DNA from: an uncultured Alphaproteobacteria bacterium | GTDB lineage: Bacteria > Pseudomonadota > Alphaproteobacteria > RF32 > CAG-239 | Direction of reading: 5' to 3' | Length of the DNA stretch: 64,000 bases | NCBI GenBank assembly: GCA_934248075.1 | Contig: CAKQKH010000004.1 | Span: forward strand, 30,286-94,285 | Part shown: positions 35,914 through 45,327 of the stretch, one piece after another | Layout of the letters: every line of letters begins with the position of its first letter | Position numbering within the stretch: the first letter of the stretch is position 1 | Notes under the pieces: generated by a model | Told to the model about the DNA's origin: nothing | The model's database searches: none | The model's input: the letters and a program-made list of their open reading frames with translations, nothing else | Position numbers and translations under genes: made by a program

Positions 35914-36774
35914 ATGACGCTTTTTCAAATTTTTATCGGTTTGTTAATATTGTTTGCCATGGTTTTGCGCCCATTCGTTTATAAGCCTGCCGCGCGTTAT
36001 TTTCCGGCCGAAATGTCATCAGCATTCACCAGTGTCTGGCTCATGGTCGGGTTGGCGCTGTCTTTTCCGTTTTTCGGACATCTGATAACCGACAACGCCA
36101 AAGAAATTTTTTATTCGCCTTATTGGCTGTTGAGCGCGCTCAAGGGAATTTTGCTGTGGTGGATGATTAATCTGCAACAGGTTGTCAATAAAGAAAGCAC
36201 TTCGTCTTCGGTGTTTTTCGGTTTTATTGCGCTGGCGCTCGGCTCGTTGGCCAACAATCTGTTTTTTCATGAGGGGCTGAAACTGTTTCAGTTAGTTTGT
36301 ATCTGTGGCTTTGGTGTTTTAGGGGGCGCCTTTATGTTCAGAGGAGATGCCCGCCGTTTATCCATAAAAGGCGTGGTTGCCTTTTGGGCAATAGTTTTGT
36401 GCGGCGCCGTCTTTATGGTTACTGATCATTTGGCCATTCCGAGTGTTGGCTGGTACACTCATTTATTGGTGTCTTCGGCGGCTTGGTTTTTCGTTTCTTG
36501 GGCGCATGGCATTTCGCGCGCTGATTTTCGCAAAATCTTCAGTCTTCCCAGTTTATATGTGGCGGGAATTTGCTATGTTGTTACTGAGTTTTTGGTTATT
36601 TACTCCTCAACCAATCTGTTGCCGGTGTCATTTGTCGGCATTTTCATGCGGTTGGCGGCGCCGGTGGTAATGGTTATTTCCGCCTTGCGTTACAAAGAGC
36701 AAAGCTGGCAGAATCAGCTGCTGTTTGGGCTGGTTGCATTGGCTCTGGCTCTGCCGCTGATTTTGTTCAAATAG
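35914..36774 (+). CDS. multi-pass membrane protein, EamA/DMT-like
   Basis: A 286-residue integral membrane protein with about ten hydrophobic helices, spaced like the two five-helix repeats of the drug/metabolite transporter (EamA) superfamily. Substrate unknown; the similarity is in size and helix pattern more than in motifs. It is monocistronic, and no classical ribosome binding site is seen (ATG after 'ctaattctg'). Confidence 0.65.
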   Translation: MTLFQIFIGLLILFAMVLRPFVYKPAARYFPAEMSSAFTSVWLMVGLALSFPFFGHLITDNAKEIFYSPYWLLSALKGILLWWMINLQQVVNKESTSSSVFFGFIALALGSLANNLFFHEGLKLFQLVCICGFGVLGGAFMFRGDARRLSIKGVVAFWAIVLCGAVFMVTDHLAIPSVGWYTHLLVSSAAWFFVSWAHGISRADFRKIFSLPSLYVAGICYVVTEFLVIYSSTNLLPVSFVGIFMRLAAPVVMVISALRYKEQSWQNQLLFGLVALALALPLILFK

Positions 36775-36907
36775 CCGACAAATCCTCATATTTGACATTA
36801 AAATTGTAATTTTTGTCAATTTACGAAAATTGTGTATTTACACCTATCCGAATCTGTACTATATTATACAATGTAGTGTTTAAGTTTAATTTAAAAATTT
36901 TTCAAAT

Positions 36908-37765
36908 ATGAAAAATTATAATTATGTAATAATTCGTAGCCAGTTTGGCCACGAGATCATGGCGATCAACTTCGCAAACGCCCTTGGGTTTAAGGTAGTA
37001 ATCATTCCTAATAAGGAAACGGCTGAAGAATATTATGCAGAGGCATCAAAAATCTATGCCAACATGAAATTCTTCTCCAATGATCTTCTCATTGTTCCTT
37101 TCGAACAGCGTGCAACGTATGAGAAAGAGGCATGGGACATCATCGCCGGACTGAAAGCGGGAAAGCTTGATGATGAGCTGTGGCTCACCTTTGCCGCATC
37201 AACCTTGCAGCCACATACATTCCCTGTTGACCTTCCGGTCTATAAGGAATTAAAGGACAAAAACAATGTCCTGGTTGTGCCGCAGAAGCTGTTGTCAGAC
37301 AACGAGTGCGGAGTCACTGCTTCACAACAGAGCCTGAACCCGTCCGTGTTCAATTTCCTCAAGGGAAGCGAATACAATCTCGTGCTCGGACAGCACTTCC
37401 ACAAGGTCAATGACCTGGAGACTGTCAAGAAGCTCGCTGAAGAATTTTCAATGTATGTTCCCGGCATGACCGAGAACGAGGAGGTCTTCGGCATCAGGGG
37501 CGTCAAGCACGAGATGTACTGGGACATGTACAGACAGCTTAACAAAGTTGTCGGTATTGCGGGAACGCATACCTGGTACATGCTGGCGATGTTTCCTAGC
37601 ACGCCGCACATCATCCTCTACAATCGAGACGGTGTGGAGCACTGGGGCAAGATCGCCGAGGCGTATCAGAGGCTGGGCTATCCGGTTTACGCCATCGGCT
37701 TCGACGACACCACCGACAAGGTGCTGTTGTCAAAGAAGATCCAGAGCATTTTCGAACAGCTCTGA
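36908..37765 (+). CDS. hypothetical protein (285 aa), orphan
   Basis: A 285-residue soluble alpha/beta protein without signal or membrane segments. The later part (VVGIAGTHTWYMLAMFPSTPHIILYNRDG) faintly recalls glycosyltransferase-type Rossmann folds, but I would not name it. Codon use is shifted (Phe mostly TTC, unlike the TTT-rich neighbours), and the leader is A/T-only with no Shine-Dalgarno. It has its own strong terminator. These traits match the genes at 10984, 26622 and 27287 and suggest acquisition from another lineage. Confidence 0.65.
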   Translation: MKNYNYVIIRSQFGHEIMAINFANALGFKVVIIPNKETAEEYYAEASKIYANMKFFSNDLLIVPFEQRATYEKEAWDIIAGLKAGKLDDELWLTFAASTLQPHTFPVDLPVYKELKDKNNVLVVPQKLLSDNECGVTASQQSLNPSVFNFLKGSEYNLVLGQHFHKVNDLETVKKLAEEFSMYVPGMTENEEVFGIRGVKHEMYWDMYRQLNKVVGIAGTHTWYMLAMFPSTPHIILYNRDGVEHWGKIAEAYQRLGYPVYAIGFDDTTDKVLLSKKIQSIFEQL

Positions 37766-37784
37766 TAATCTTCTTCATGACATC

Positions 37785-37818
37785 AAAAGTCGTAACTTCG
37801 GTTACGACTTTTTTTGTT
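37785..37818 (+). terminator. terminator of the 36908 gene
   Basis: Perfect hairpin AAAAGTCGTAAC-TTCG-GTTACGACTTTT followed by T residues. Confidence 0.9.
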
Positions 37819-37869
37819 ACTCGTTTTGTATTTTTTTCCTTTTTTCTCCCCATCGACGAGACAACCACG

Positions 37870-38220
37870 CATTGTCATTCCGGCGAAAGCCAAGCAAGCG
37901 CTTGGAGGCATAAGTAAGCTGTAACTCGCCGCTCACTGCGTTCGAGGCTCGGAATAGTGTACTATCAAACTCCTGTCCTTGATTTCAAGGGAAGGGTTTA
38001 AAATAAAGACTGTCATGCCTCTTTGCGGAAGCATTCTTCCGCAAAGTCCAGGCATCTACCGAACTGATAATATCAATTATCAGCACGGAAGATCGCTTGA
38101 CCTTGGGCGAGAATGCTCGCCCCTCGGAGCGATGACAGCTATTTTTTTAAGCGCACTATTTCGAGCCTCGAACAAAGTGAGCGGCGAGTAACGGTTTAAG
38201 AATGCCCCTGCCGGCTCGGC
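37870..38220. repeat. repeat cluster with 127-bp element copy A
   Basis: Non-coding. In order it holds a GTCATTCCGGCG-type repeat start (37875), an inverted copy of the 'cgagcctcgaac...gtgagcggcgagt' repeat (37920-37955), a decayed CTCCCCTTGA palindrome (37970-37997), the 127-bp element (38011-38137), and a further 'cgagcctcgaac...gccggctcggc' copy (38161-38220). Confidence 0.8.
38011..38137 (+). repeat. 127-bp three-hairpin element, copy A
   Basis: Begins TGTCATGCCTC and ends with the imperfect complement GAGCGATGACA, giving terminal inverted repeats. Inside are three hairpins: TTTGCGGAAG/CTTCCGCAAA, a central one around CTGATAAT.../ATTATCAG, and GGGCGAG/CTCGCCC. Copies B (44914-45040, inverted) and C (63855-63981) have the same length. 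No protein is encoded, so it resembles a MITE or a large REP-like element. Confidence 0.8.
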
Positions 38221-38223
38221 AGC

Positions 38224-38258
38224 AAAAATCCCGTCCATAGTATGGAGCGGGATTTTTA
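38224..38258. terminator. terminator downstream of tRNA-Thr
   Basis: Hairpin with arms AAAAATCCCG and CGGGATTTTT and inner TCCATA/TATGGA, usable on either strand. It lies 14 bases past the 3' end of the minus-strand tRNA. Confidence 0.85.
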
Positions 38259-38271
38259 TTACAAAGGAGGA

Positions 38272-38347
<76 letters not shown>

Positions 38348-38488
38348 ATCGCCTTACTTATTACATCATCATTTTTCATTTAGCAAGTTTTTTTATTGCT
38401 TTTGTGCAACTGACAACACCAAATCGTTTATTTGCGCCGATTTAAATTTACGATGCGCGCAAATCACGCATTTGTCATGCTTAAATTT

Positions 38489-39814
38489 TTATAAGTTTTC
38501 TTTCTCCAAATTTTTGACGATGCTGATAAAGTGTTCTCCGCGCTCCATAAAGTTTTTGTAGTAGCCAAAACTCGGTGCCGTAGGTGAGAATAGCACCAAA
38601 TGTCCGCCGGCGCGACGCACTTCGTCAAAGGCAATTTTGACGGCGTTTTCCAAAGTATCGGTTTCAATCAGCTTAAAGTCCGGACGTTTGACCACGCGGC
38701 GAATGCTTTCGGCAATTTGCGGACCGCACTGAAACAGGGTGATCACGGCTTTGACCTTGGAATTATGCTCCACTGTCTGCGCGTATTGCTGATAATCCTG
38801 TTTGTTTTCAATACCGCCGGAAATCACCACCATACCGCCTTCAAAACTCTGCATGGCGCTGACTGCGGCTTCCGGCGCGGTAGAAATACTGTCGTTAATA
38901 AACAGCACGCCGTCTATGGTAGCGACTTTTTGCAAGCGGTGCGGCAGTGGCTCAAAGGTTTTGAGCAGTTCCGCGGCTTTGCGAAAATCCAATCCCAAAT
39001 GCTCAACAATCGTCATCACACCGGCAAGATTATCCATATTATGATTGCCGCTGATTTTCAGCTCGTCTATACCGATCAGCAGCTCGTCTTTATAGAACAG
39101 ATTTTTGCCGTTGGCGTGAAAACCATCGGGCTTGCCATAATAAATTACATTCGGCAGATTGCGGCAATATTCCGCCAGTTGGGCGTTGTTGGCGTTTACA
39201 ATACACAAATCTCCGGCCTGCTGATTGGCGGCCAGATGTACTTTATCGCGGCAGTAGTTGCCATGCCCGCCATGCCAGTCCGTATGCACCGAAAACAGGT
39301 TGGTAAACATCACAATATTCGGCGACGCCGTCAAATCACTGGCCTGATAGCTTGAGAACTCGCAAACCATATAATCATGTTCGCTGTCCAACAGCTCGAT
39401 CAGCGGTTTGCCGATATTGCCGCCCAAAGCCGCGTTGAGTCCCAAGCGGCGCAACATATGAAACAACATGCTGACGCTGGTGCTTTTGCCCTTGGAGCCG
39501 CTGATGCCGATAACTTTGGTGTGCGGGTGGTTGGCGCGCATTTCATTTAGAAAGATATCCGAGCAAGAAGTTATCTTGATGCCGGCGGCCTTGGCCTGCG
39601 CCAGCTCGGGTTTGTAGATGCTTACACCGGGCGAGCGAATAATCACATCGGCATTGGCCAGAATCTCCGCAAATTTTTCCGGTCCGTCGCTATCATTATA
39701 GAGCAGGATATTATTGGTGATTTTGTGTTTTTCCAAATAATTTTTGGCGGCTTGCCCCTCTGCGCCCATGCCCCAGATAGCGATATTTTGTTTTTTCAAG
39801 TCCTTAATCAACAT
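38489..39814 (-). CDS. murD: UDP-N-acetylmuramoylalanine--D-glutamate ligase
   Basis: A 441-residue Mur ligase that adds D-glutamate to UDP-MurNAc-L-Ala in peptidoglycan synthesis. The P-loop is GISGSKGKST at 103-112; NLFSVHTDWHG and SGNHNMDNLAGVMT are also typical. The ATG at 39814 has AAAGGAAAGGA upstream and gives the normal MurD start; the frame stays open further upstream into the channel gene, but those residues are out-of-frame noise from that gene. It overlaps the end of the MscS-like gene by 11 bases. No other mur genes are close. Confidence 0.94.
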   Translation of the reverse strand: MLIKDLKKQNIAIWGMGAEGQAAKNYLEKHKITNNILLYNDSDGPEKFAEILANADVIIRSPGVSIYKPELAQAKAAGIKITSCSDIFLNEMRANHPHTKVIGISGSKGKSTSVSMLFHMLRRLGLNAALGGNIGKPLIELLDSEHDYMVCEFSSYQASDLTASPNIVMFTNLFSVHTDWHGGHGNYCRDKVHLAANQQAGDLCIVNANNAQLAEYCRNLPNVIYYGKPDGFHANGKNLFYKDELLIGIDELKISGNHNMDNLAGVMTIVEHLGLDFRKAAELLKTFEPLPHRLQKVATIDGVLFINDSISTAPEAAVSAMQSFEGGMVVISGGIENKQDYQQYAQTVEHNSKVKAVITLFQCGPQIAESIRRVVKRPDFKLIETDTLENAVKIAFDEVRRAGGHLVLFSPTAPSFGYYKNFMERGEHFISIVKNLEKENL

Positions 39815-42275
39815 GCTTTTTTCCTTTCCTTTTGGAAGCATAGAACATATCCTGCGTTTCTTCGGCAACCGAACTACCGGTGTGAACCACCAGCTGATTG
39901 AACGGAATTTCAATACCTTCCTCATTAAAACGGCGGTTGATCTCAAAGCGCAAATCGCTGGGAATCGCCCAACCGGTCCAGATGTCATTGGTGTAGCAGC
40001 GCAGCTCAAAATCCAGACTGCTGGCGCCAAAATCCTTAAACAACACATAAGGCTCGGGCTTGCGCAACACGCGCTTGTGGGCGGCGGCGCACTCCAGCAA
40101 AATCCGTTTGACTTTCTCGGTATCCGAACCATAAGCCACGCCGACGCTGACCGACTGCCGCGACCAGTTGTTGCCGTGGGTCAGGTTGGTCACGGTGGTG
40201 GAGAGCAGGTTGGCGTTAGGTATAATCAGGCTGGACTTGCGAAAAGTTTCAACCTCGGTCGAGCGGATATTAATTTGTTTAATCCGGCCTTCTTCGCCGT
40301 TAATCACAACCCAGTCGCCGACTTTAACCGGCCGCTCAAACAGCAGAATAATGCCGGAAACAAAGTTATTGACCACATTTTGCAGACCAAGACCAATACC
40401 AACCGAAAGAGCACCGGCAACCAAGGCCAGACTGGTGAGGTTTCCGCCCATTATCACTATCGCCAACAGCGCCGAGGCCACATAACCGACCGAAGAAAAT
40501 CCCGAGGCCAGCGAGTGTCTGGTGCCTTCGTCTATATCCATGCGCGCCAACATATTGTTTTCAATCTTCGGACGCAAAGATTTAACCAGCGCAATCAGAA
40601 CAAAAAAGACCACTATGCCCAAAATAATTGACAGCAAAGACACGCGCATTCCGCCGATAGTAAAACCGGTAAACAGCTTATAGACAATGGTGCGCAAAAT
40701 TTCCGTCGGCACGCCCCACAAAGCCAACAGGGCAAAAAATCCGCAAAAAGCCAAAATCGGGTCAACTAAGAAACTTGACCAAAAATCGAGTTTGCGCAAA
40801 ATCCGGCGTCGCATTCGGAAAGTGCGCGCCCAAAATTTGAGAAACAGCAACCGGTGCAAAATCTCGTGCATCAGGCGTCGCACCGCGACAAACCCCATCA
40901 CCAGCACTATTGAAATGATAATGCGGTTGATGATGAACAATGCCAAATACGGATATCCGCACAATGACATACCGGTAATTGCTAAAGCCCCTAAAATTGA
41001 TAACGATATGACGCGAATCATAAAGCTGTCTTGTTCTTCTTCCGCCAGCATCTCGGGGCTGAGCTGGGTTTCGTCTTCATTTTCGTCGGTCAAATCCTGA
41101 CCAATCTCGTCAACCTGAGATTGCGGCTCAACCCACATCAGCCGTTGCAAAACCCAAGCCAGACAAAAGGCCTTGACTATGGCCGAGGCCGCCACCAAAA
41201 AAGTCATTAATTCAATCGGATAGTTTTCATCTTTAACAATATGCTGCAAAAACGCCAAAACCCCGATCAAAATTACCGACACATACAAAGCTTTGGTAAC
41301 TTTTTTGGCGCGATCGGTTGAAATCGCAATCAGCCGCCAGTTTTCATGATAAGGCGTAAAAATCACGCGGCAAACCGCCATGCCGATAATTACAAACAGC
41401 GAATAATACAAAAAGCTGCTCAAAACCAAGCCCAAAAAACCGGTGGTGAGAATTTTGCCGCTGATCATCCACAGCAGACACAGCCCGATAATAAACGTGG
41501 GAATCACGCCATAGGCCACCCAAACCGATATTGCCGCCCAAATTTTGCGGCCGAAACGCGGGTTGGCGATATCTTCCCGATAGCCAAACCGGCGCAGAAT
41601 AAAACGGCGCAAAATCCAGCCCAAAAACGCAATCAATATCAGGGTCAAAGACACTGGCAAAATATTGGCGCGCAATACTTTTTGCGCCGAATTGTCCAAG
41701 GTCTTATACCACAAAACCGGCGACATCGCCACATCGGCCATCAGCCCGAGCAACCGCTTGCCGGAATCAATAAACACCTTGGGATAAATAATCGCGTCGC
41801 CGGCAATCAGCAGATTGCCCCAAAGCTCCTCATTGCGCAGGTTAAACACCGCCATATCAAGATCATCAAGTCTGGTCAGCAACAAATCCACCTCGGCCTG
41901 ACGAGCTTTTTCCTCGGCCAGCTCATGCGTAAACTGCTTGCGTTTTTGAGCAATAATGGCGATCTCATGTCCGCCCTCCGGCACAGAGCCTAAGGCTTCC
42001 ACACGTTTTTCGGCGGATTTGATATCAAACTCGATTTGCTTTTTGCTGCTCTCCAGTTGCGAGCGGATATTGTGCAAATACTCCAAATCCTCGGTTAGCT
42101 CAGATGACGAAACTTTTTTCTTGAGTTGACTTTCAATTTTGCTCAAATTGGCGCTGACCGTATTATATTTGAGGTCGGCTCCCAAGGCGTTAACCGACTG
42201 CGCCTCCGCCAAACCTGCTCCAAGCAGGCCCAAGCCCAACAGTACCAATAAACCAAACCGCGCCCAACGCTTCAT
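39804..42275 (-). CDS. large mechanosensitive channel, MscS superfamily (MscK-like)
   Basis: An 823-residue inner-membrane protein. Residues 1-25 are a signal peptide; 30-150 form a periplasmic coiled-coil region (LKKKVSSSELTEDLEYLHN); about ten membrane helices follow from 180 to 660. The MscS pore and beta domain comes after: the Gly/Ala-rich pore helix (ALSVGIGLGLQNVVNN), then FERPVKVGDWVVINGEEG and a C-terminal soluble domain. It probably opens on membrane tension during osmotic downshock. It sits between the Asd-like gene and murD on the same strand, with 10-base spacing from the former. Confidence 0.9.
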   Translation of the reverse strand: MKRWARFGLLVLLGLGLLGAGLAEAQSVNALGADLKYNTVSANLSKIESQLKKKVSSSELTEDLEYLHNIRSQLESSKKQIEFDIKSAEKRVEALGSVPEGGHEIAIIAQKRKQFTHELAEEKARQAEVDLLLTRLDDLDMAVFNLRNEELWGNLLIAGDAIIYPKVFIDSGKRLLGLMADVAMSPVLWYKTLDNSAQKVLRANILPVSLTLILIAFLGWILRRFILRRFGYREDIANPRFGRKIWAAISVWVAYGVIPTFIIGLCLLWMISGKILTTGFLGLVLSSFLYYSLFVIIGMAVCRVIFTPYHENWRLIAISTDRAKKVTKALYVSVILIGVLAFLQHIVKDENYPIELMTFLVAASAIVKAFCLAWVLQRLMWVEPQSQVDEIGQDLTDENEDETQLSPEMLAEEEQDSFMIRVISLSILGALAITGMSLCGYPYLALFIINRIIISIVLVMGFVAVRRLMHEILHRLLFLKFWARTFRMRRRILRKLDFWSSFLVDPILAFCGFFALLALWGVPTEILRTIVYKLFTGFTIGGMRVSLLSIILGIVVFFVLIALVKSLRPKIENNMLARMDIDEGTRHSLASGFSSVGYVASALLAIVIMGGNLTSLALVAGALSVGIGLGLQNVVNNFVSGIILLFERPVKVGDWVVINGEEGRIKQINIRSTEVETFRKSSLIIPNANLLSTTVTNLTHGNNWSRQSVSVGVAYGSDTEKVKRILLECAAAHKRVLRKPEPYVLFKDFGASSLDFELRCYTNDIWTGWAIPSDLRFEINRRFNEEGIEIPFNQLVVHTGSSVAEETQDMFYASKRKGKKHVD

Positions 42276-42285
42276 TAATTTGCTC

Positions 42286-43290
42286 CTAATTCTTTTTTTC
42301 TGTCATCAATTTGCTCAGACGCAAAATGTTTTTGGCGCTGGCGGCGCGCTGATTATCCGCCACACACCAGAAACTAATGCCGTTTTCCACGCTGGAATCC
42401 TGACGCAGCCGGCTGACATAAATTTCATTTTCGCCCTGAACATCATGCAAGGTCACATAGCCGCCGTCGGTCTGCTTGTCAAAGACCACCACTCCGTCGG
42501 TTTTCTTAATCTGTTCTCCGGCTTCGGCCACGTCTATTTCTTTGCCGCATTCGACATTAATAAACTGCGCCGAGCCGATAAACGCCGGAATCACCGCGCA
42601 GTTGGCGTGAACTTTAACGTCTCCGCCCAAAACCTGCTTGGTTTCGGTATTAAAACTCCACTCGCAGGAGGTTTCTTCCCCGATAAAATCACCCAAATGC
42701 GGAATCACGTTAAAGGCAATCTGCTTATGAAACACCGCCTGATCGTCAACCAAAGTGTCGTTCATAAAAATCTTGCGGGTCTGATTAAATAATTCGTCCA
42801 TGCCCGACCGCCCATACGCCGAAACCGAGCTGTAAGTAGAAACAACCAAGCGTTTAATCTGATAGTTTTGCTGAATTTTCTGCAACGGAATCAACATCTG
42901 GCAGACTTCGGCCGAGGGAACGGCAATCAAATCGCGGCCGGCGGCTTTATCATCGTTAATTCCGGCCACAATCATCGGAACCTCAGGCTCGCCGGCAGAA
43001 GCGCCGGAAGCGTCTATCACTTTGGCGCCGGCTTTGAGCGCCAGCGGAATATATTTTTTGGCGACCGGAGCAGCAGATGTAAACACCGCAACCGCCACCC
43101 CCTTAAAGTCAAAACCGTCCAGACTCAAAACATCTATCTCGTCATCTTCACCATAAGACACCGTGTTGCCCAGCGCCGAGCGTGGCTCCAAAGCAATCAC
43201 CTCCTGTGGTTTGCGTCCATTTTCAGCCAACAGATTTAAAACCTCGCGGCCGCCGTTTTCTTCTACACCGATTATTGCAATTTTAGACAT
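42286..43290 (-). CDS. aspartate-semialdehyde dehydrogenase homologue lacking catalytic residues
   Basis: A 334-residue protein with the overall ASADH fold and length (IAIIGVEENGGREVLNLL start; VIDASG and VVSTYSSVSAYGRSGMDEL segments). Yet the expected catalytic Cys (PNCST) is replaced (PSAEVCQ, Ala at the Cys position). The substrate Arg region CVRVPV reads CAVIPA, and the catalytic His of the GH motif is Ser (GSAQ). The nucleotide loop GxTGxVG is also changed. It thus resembles the inactive USG-1-type paralogues and is probably not a working Asd. A nearby Cys one position before Gln could only act if the geometry shifted. Upstream of the MscS-like gene. Confidence 0.8.
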   Translation of the reverse strand: MSKIAIIGVEENGGREVLNLLAENGRKPQEVIALEPRSALGNTVSYGEDDEIDVLSLDGFDFKGVAVAVFTSAAPVAKKYIPLALKAGAKVIDASGASAGEPEVPMIVAGINDDKAAGRDLIAVPSAEVCQMLIPLQKIQQNYQIKRLVVSTYSSVSAYGRSGMDELFNQTRKIFMNDTLVDDQAVFHKQIAFNVIPHLGDFIGEETSCEWSFNTETKQVLGGDVKVHANCAVIPAFIGSAQFINVECGKEIDVAEAGEQIKKTDGVVVFDKQTDGGYVTLHDVQGENEIYVSRLRQDSSVENGISFWCVADNQRAASAKNILRLSKLMTEKKN

Positions 43291-43485
43291 TAGTTTTCCT
43301 TATGGTTAAATCATTTTCAACATTGTCGAGATAATAGCATTTTTGTAAAATAAAATACAACTGTTTTAGATACTAAATCACAGACTTTTGCAAATTGGCG
43401 CCTCCAACAGCTTTATTCTTGACAAAAGACGCTTTTTACGGCTTAATTAGAGACCGATTTTAACCATATTTATAAGGACAAAACA

Positions 43486-44787
43486 ATGACGGCACGCACT
43501 TTGCAAGGTTTTATGGAACTTCTGCCCGAAGAGCAGATTGTAATGAACAAGATGAAAGCCGTCATCGCCCATACTTATGAGCTGTTTGGTTTTGCCCCGC
43601 TTGATACGCCGGTTCTGGAGCTGGCCGAGGTGCTGCTTTCCAAATCCGGCGGCGATACCGAAAAACAAATTTACGAGTTCAAAAAAGGCGACACGGATTT
43701 GGCCATGCGCTTTGATTTGACCGTGCCTTTGGCCAAATATATCGCTCTTTATCACAACAACCTGACTTTTCCGTTCAAGCGCTATCAAATCGGCAAGGTC
43801 TATCGCGGAGAACGCCCGCAAAAAGGACGTTTTCGCGAATTTTATCAATGTGATATTGATATTATCGATCGCGACGAGCTGAACATCGCCTATGATGCCG
43901 AGGTTCTGGCGGTGATTTATACGGTGTTTAACAAACTGGAGCTGCCGGCTTTTAAGATTTACATCAATAACCGCAAACTATTGTCCGGTTTTCTGGAGGG
44001 GCTTAGCATCGCCGACAAAACAGTAGATGTTTTGCGTTTGGTTGACAAGATTAAGAAAATTCCCGAAGCCGCGTTTTTGGGAGAGCTGGCTGACCTTGGT
44101 CTGCCGGAAGATAAAAACCGCCGCTTGTTGGAGTTTATCAAAATCAGCGGCAGTAATGAGGAAATTATTGCTCAACTTGAAAATCTCGCGGTTCAAAATG
44201 ATAATTATCAAACCGGTTTATCTGAGCTGAAAACCGTGATTGAGCAGACCAAAAATTTGGGTGTTAATTCCGATAACATCAAGATAGATTTGAGCATCAC
44301 CCGCGGTTTGGATTATTATACCGGCACGGTTTATGAAACCTTTTTTGATGATTATCCGCAGTTTGGCTCAGTTTGCTCCGGCGGCAGATATGACAATTTG
44401 TCCAGTGTGTTTATGGATAAAAAATTCCCCGGCGTCGGCATTTCTATCGGTCTGACTCGTTTGTTTGACCAGCTGCGTGGCAACGGCCTGCTCAAAATCG
44501 CCGGCTCCACGCCCAACCGCGCTCTGATCATCACTCAATCGCCTGAGTTCGCCGACAAAGCGGCGCAACTGGCCGGACAACTGCGGCAAAACGATATAGC
44601 CGCCGATGTGGTGTTGCGTGATTGCAAGTTCAAAAAGAAAATGGAATATGCCAACAAGATTAAGATTCCATATCTGATTATCATTGGCGAGGACGAGGCC
44701 GCTAACCACAACTACACCCTCAAAAATATGGCTACCGGCGAACAAACCCGCGTTACTCTGGATGAACTGATTAAGGCGCTGGCCTAA
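43486..44787 (+). CDS. hisS: histidyl-tRNA synthetase
   Basis: A 433-residue class II synthetase. Motif 2 is VYRGERPQKGRFREFYQCD, the histidine-specific loop is SITRGLDYYTGTVYE, motif 3 is GVGISIGLTRL, and the C-terminal anticodon-binding domain is complete. The ribosome binding site TATAAGGAC precedes the ATG. It is monocistronic and followed by dispersed repeats. Confidence 0.96.
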   Translation: MTARTLQGFMELLPEEQIVMNKMKAVIAHTYELFGFAPLDTPVLELAEVLLSKSGGDTEKQIYEFKKGDTDLAMRFDLTVPLAKYIALYHNNLTFPFKRYQIGKVYRGERPQKGRFREFYQCDIDIIDRDELNIAYDAEVLAVIYTVFNKLELPAFKIYINNRKLLSGFLEGLSIADKTVDVLRLVDKIKKIPEAAFLGELADLGLPEDKNRRLLEFIKISGSNEEIIAQLENLAVQNDNYQTGLSELKTVIEQTKNLGVNSDNIKIDLSITRGLDYYTGTVYETFFDDYPQFGSVCSGGRYDNLSSVFMDKKFPGVGISIGLTRLFDQLRGNGLLKIAGSTPNRALIITQSPEFADKAAQLAGQLRQNDIAADVVLRDCKFKKKMEYANKIKIPYLIIIGEDEAANHNYTLKNMATGEQTRVTLDELIKALA

Positions 44788-45327
44788 CCCGCTGCCGAAG
44801 CCGCACAGGCATTGGCAAGAATTTACTCGCCCGCACGGCGGGTGGCGCATAGCAAGAATTTACTCGCCACTCACTTTGTTCGAGGCTCGGGATAGTGCGC
44901 TTAAAAAAATAGCTGTCATCGCTCCGAGAGGCGAGCATTCTCGCCCGAGGTCAAGCGATCTTCCGTGCTGATAATTTAATCTAACAGCACGGTAGATGCC
45001 TGGACTTTGCGGAAGAATGCTTCCGCAAAGAGGTATGACAGAGTCTATGCCACCCCTACCAAGTTAGACGGTTTGGATGGGGGTGAGATAAATGCAACTG
45101 TCACTCTGAGTGAAACGAAGAGTCCATATTGTTGCTTGATAAAAATGGATTGCTTCTCACGGCTAGCCGCCGTTCGCGCAATGACGTTGCCTATTGTTTT
45201 TACTGGATTCTGGCGTTCGCCAGAATGACAGTATTGTGGTTAAAATCTGGCACAATCTCGAGCCTCGAACGCAGTGAGCGGCGAGTATGTTCTTAGTTAT
45301 GCCCCTGCCGGCTCGGCAGCGGGCTGG
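44788..45327. repeat. repeat cluster at the left side of the prophage
   Basis: About 540 bases with no credible gene. It holds an inverted 'cgaggctcggg...' copy (44818-44898), the inverted 127-bp element copy B (44914-45040), a GTCACTCTGAGTGAAACGAAG repeat (45101-45122), a GAAGCAATCC-type hairpin repeat (45119-45190), a TGGATTCTGGCG...CGCCAGAATGACA hairpin (45202-45231), and a 'cgagcctcgaac...gccggctcggc' copy (45251-45322). Confidence 0.8.
44914..45040 (-). repeat. 127-bp three-hairpin element, copy B (inverted)
   Basis: Same length and near-identical to copies A and C but in the opposite orientation. TGTCATCGCTC at the left and GAGGTATGACA at the right form the terminal inverted repeats. 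The central hairpin here has GTGCTG/CAGCAC arms. It lies about 290 bases left of the first prophage gene. Confidence 0.8.

Noticed and set aside
39815..40132. N-terminal extension of about 106 residues on murD
   Set aside because: The frame is open but the residues are Cys/Pro/Arg noise from the overlapping channel gene, and a strong ribosome binding site precedes the ATG at 39814.
41346..41993. 215-residue open frame opposite the MscS-like gene
   Set aside because: Gln/Asn/Arg/His-rich translation typical of an antisense shadow; the other strand encodes a clear membrane channel.
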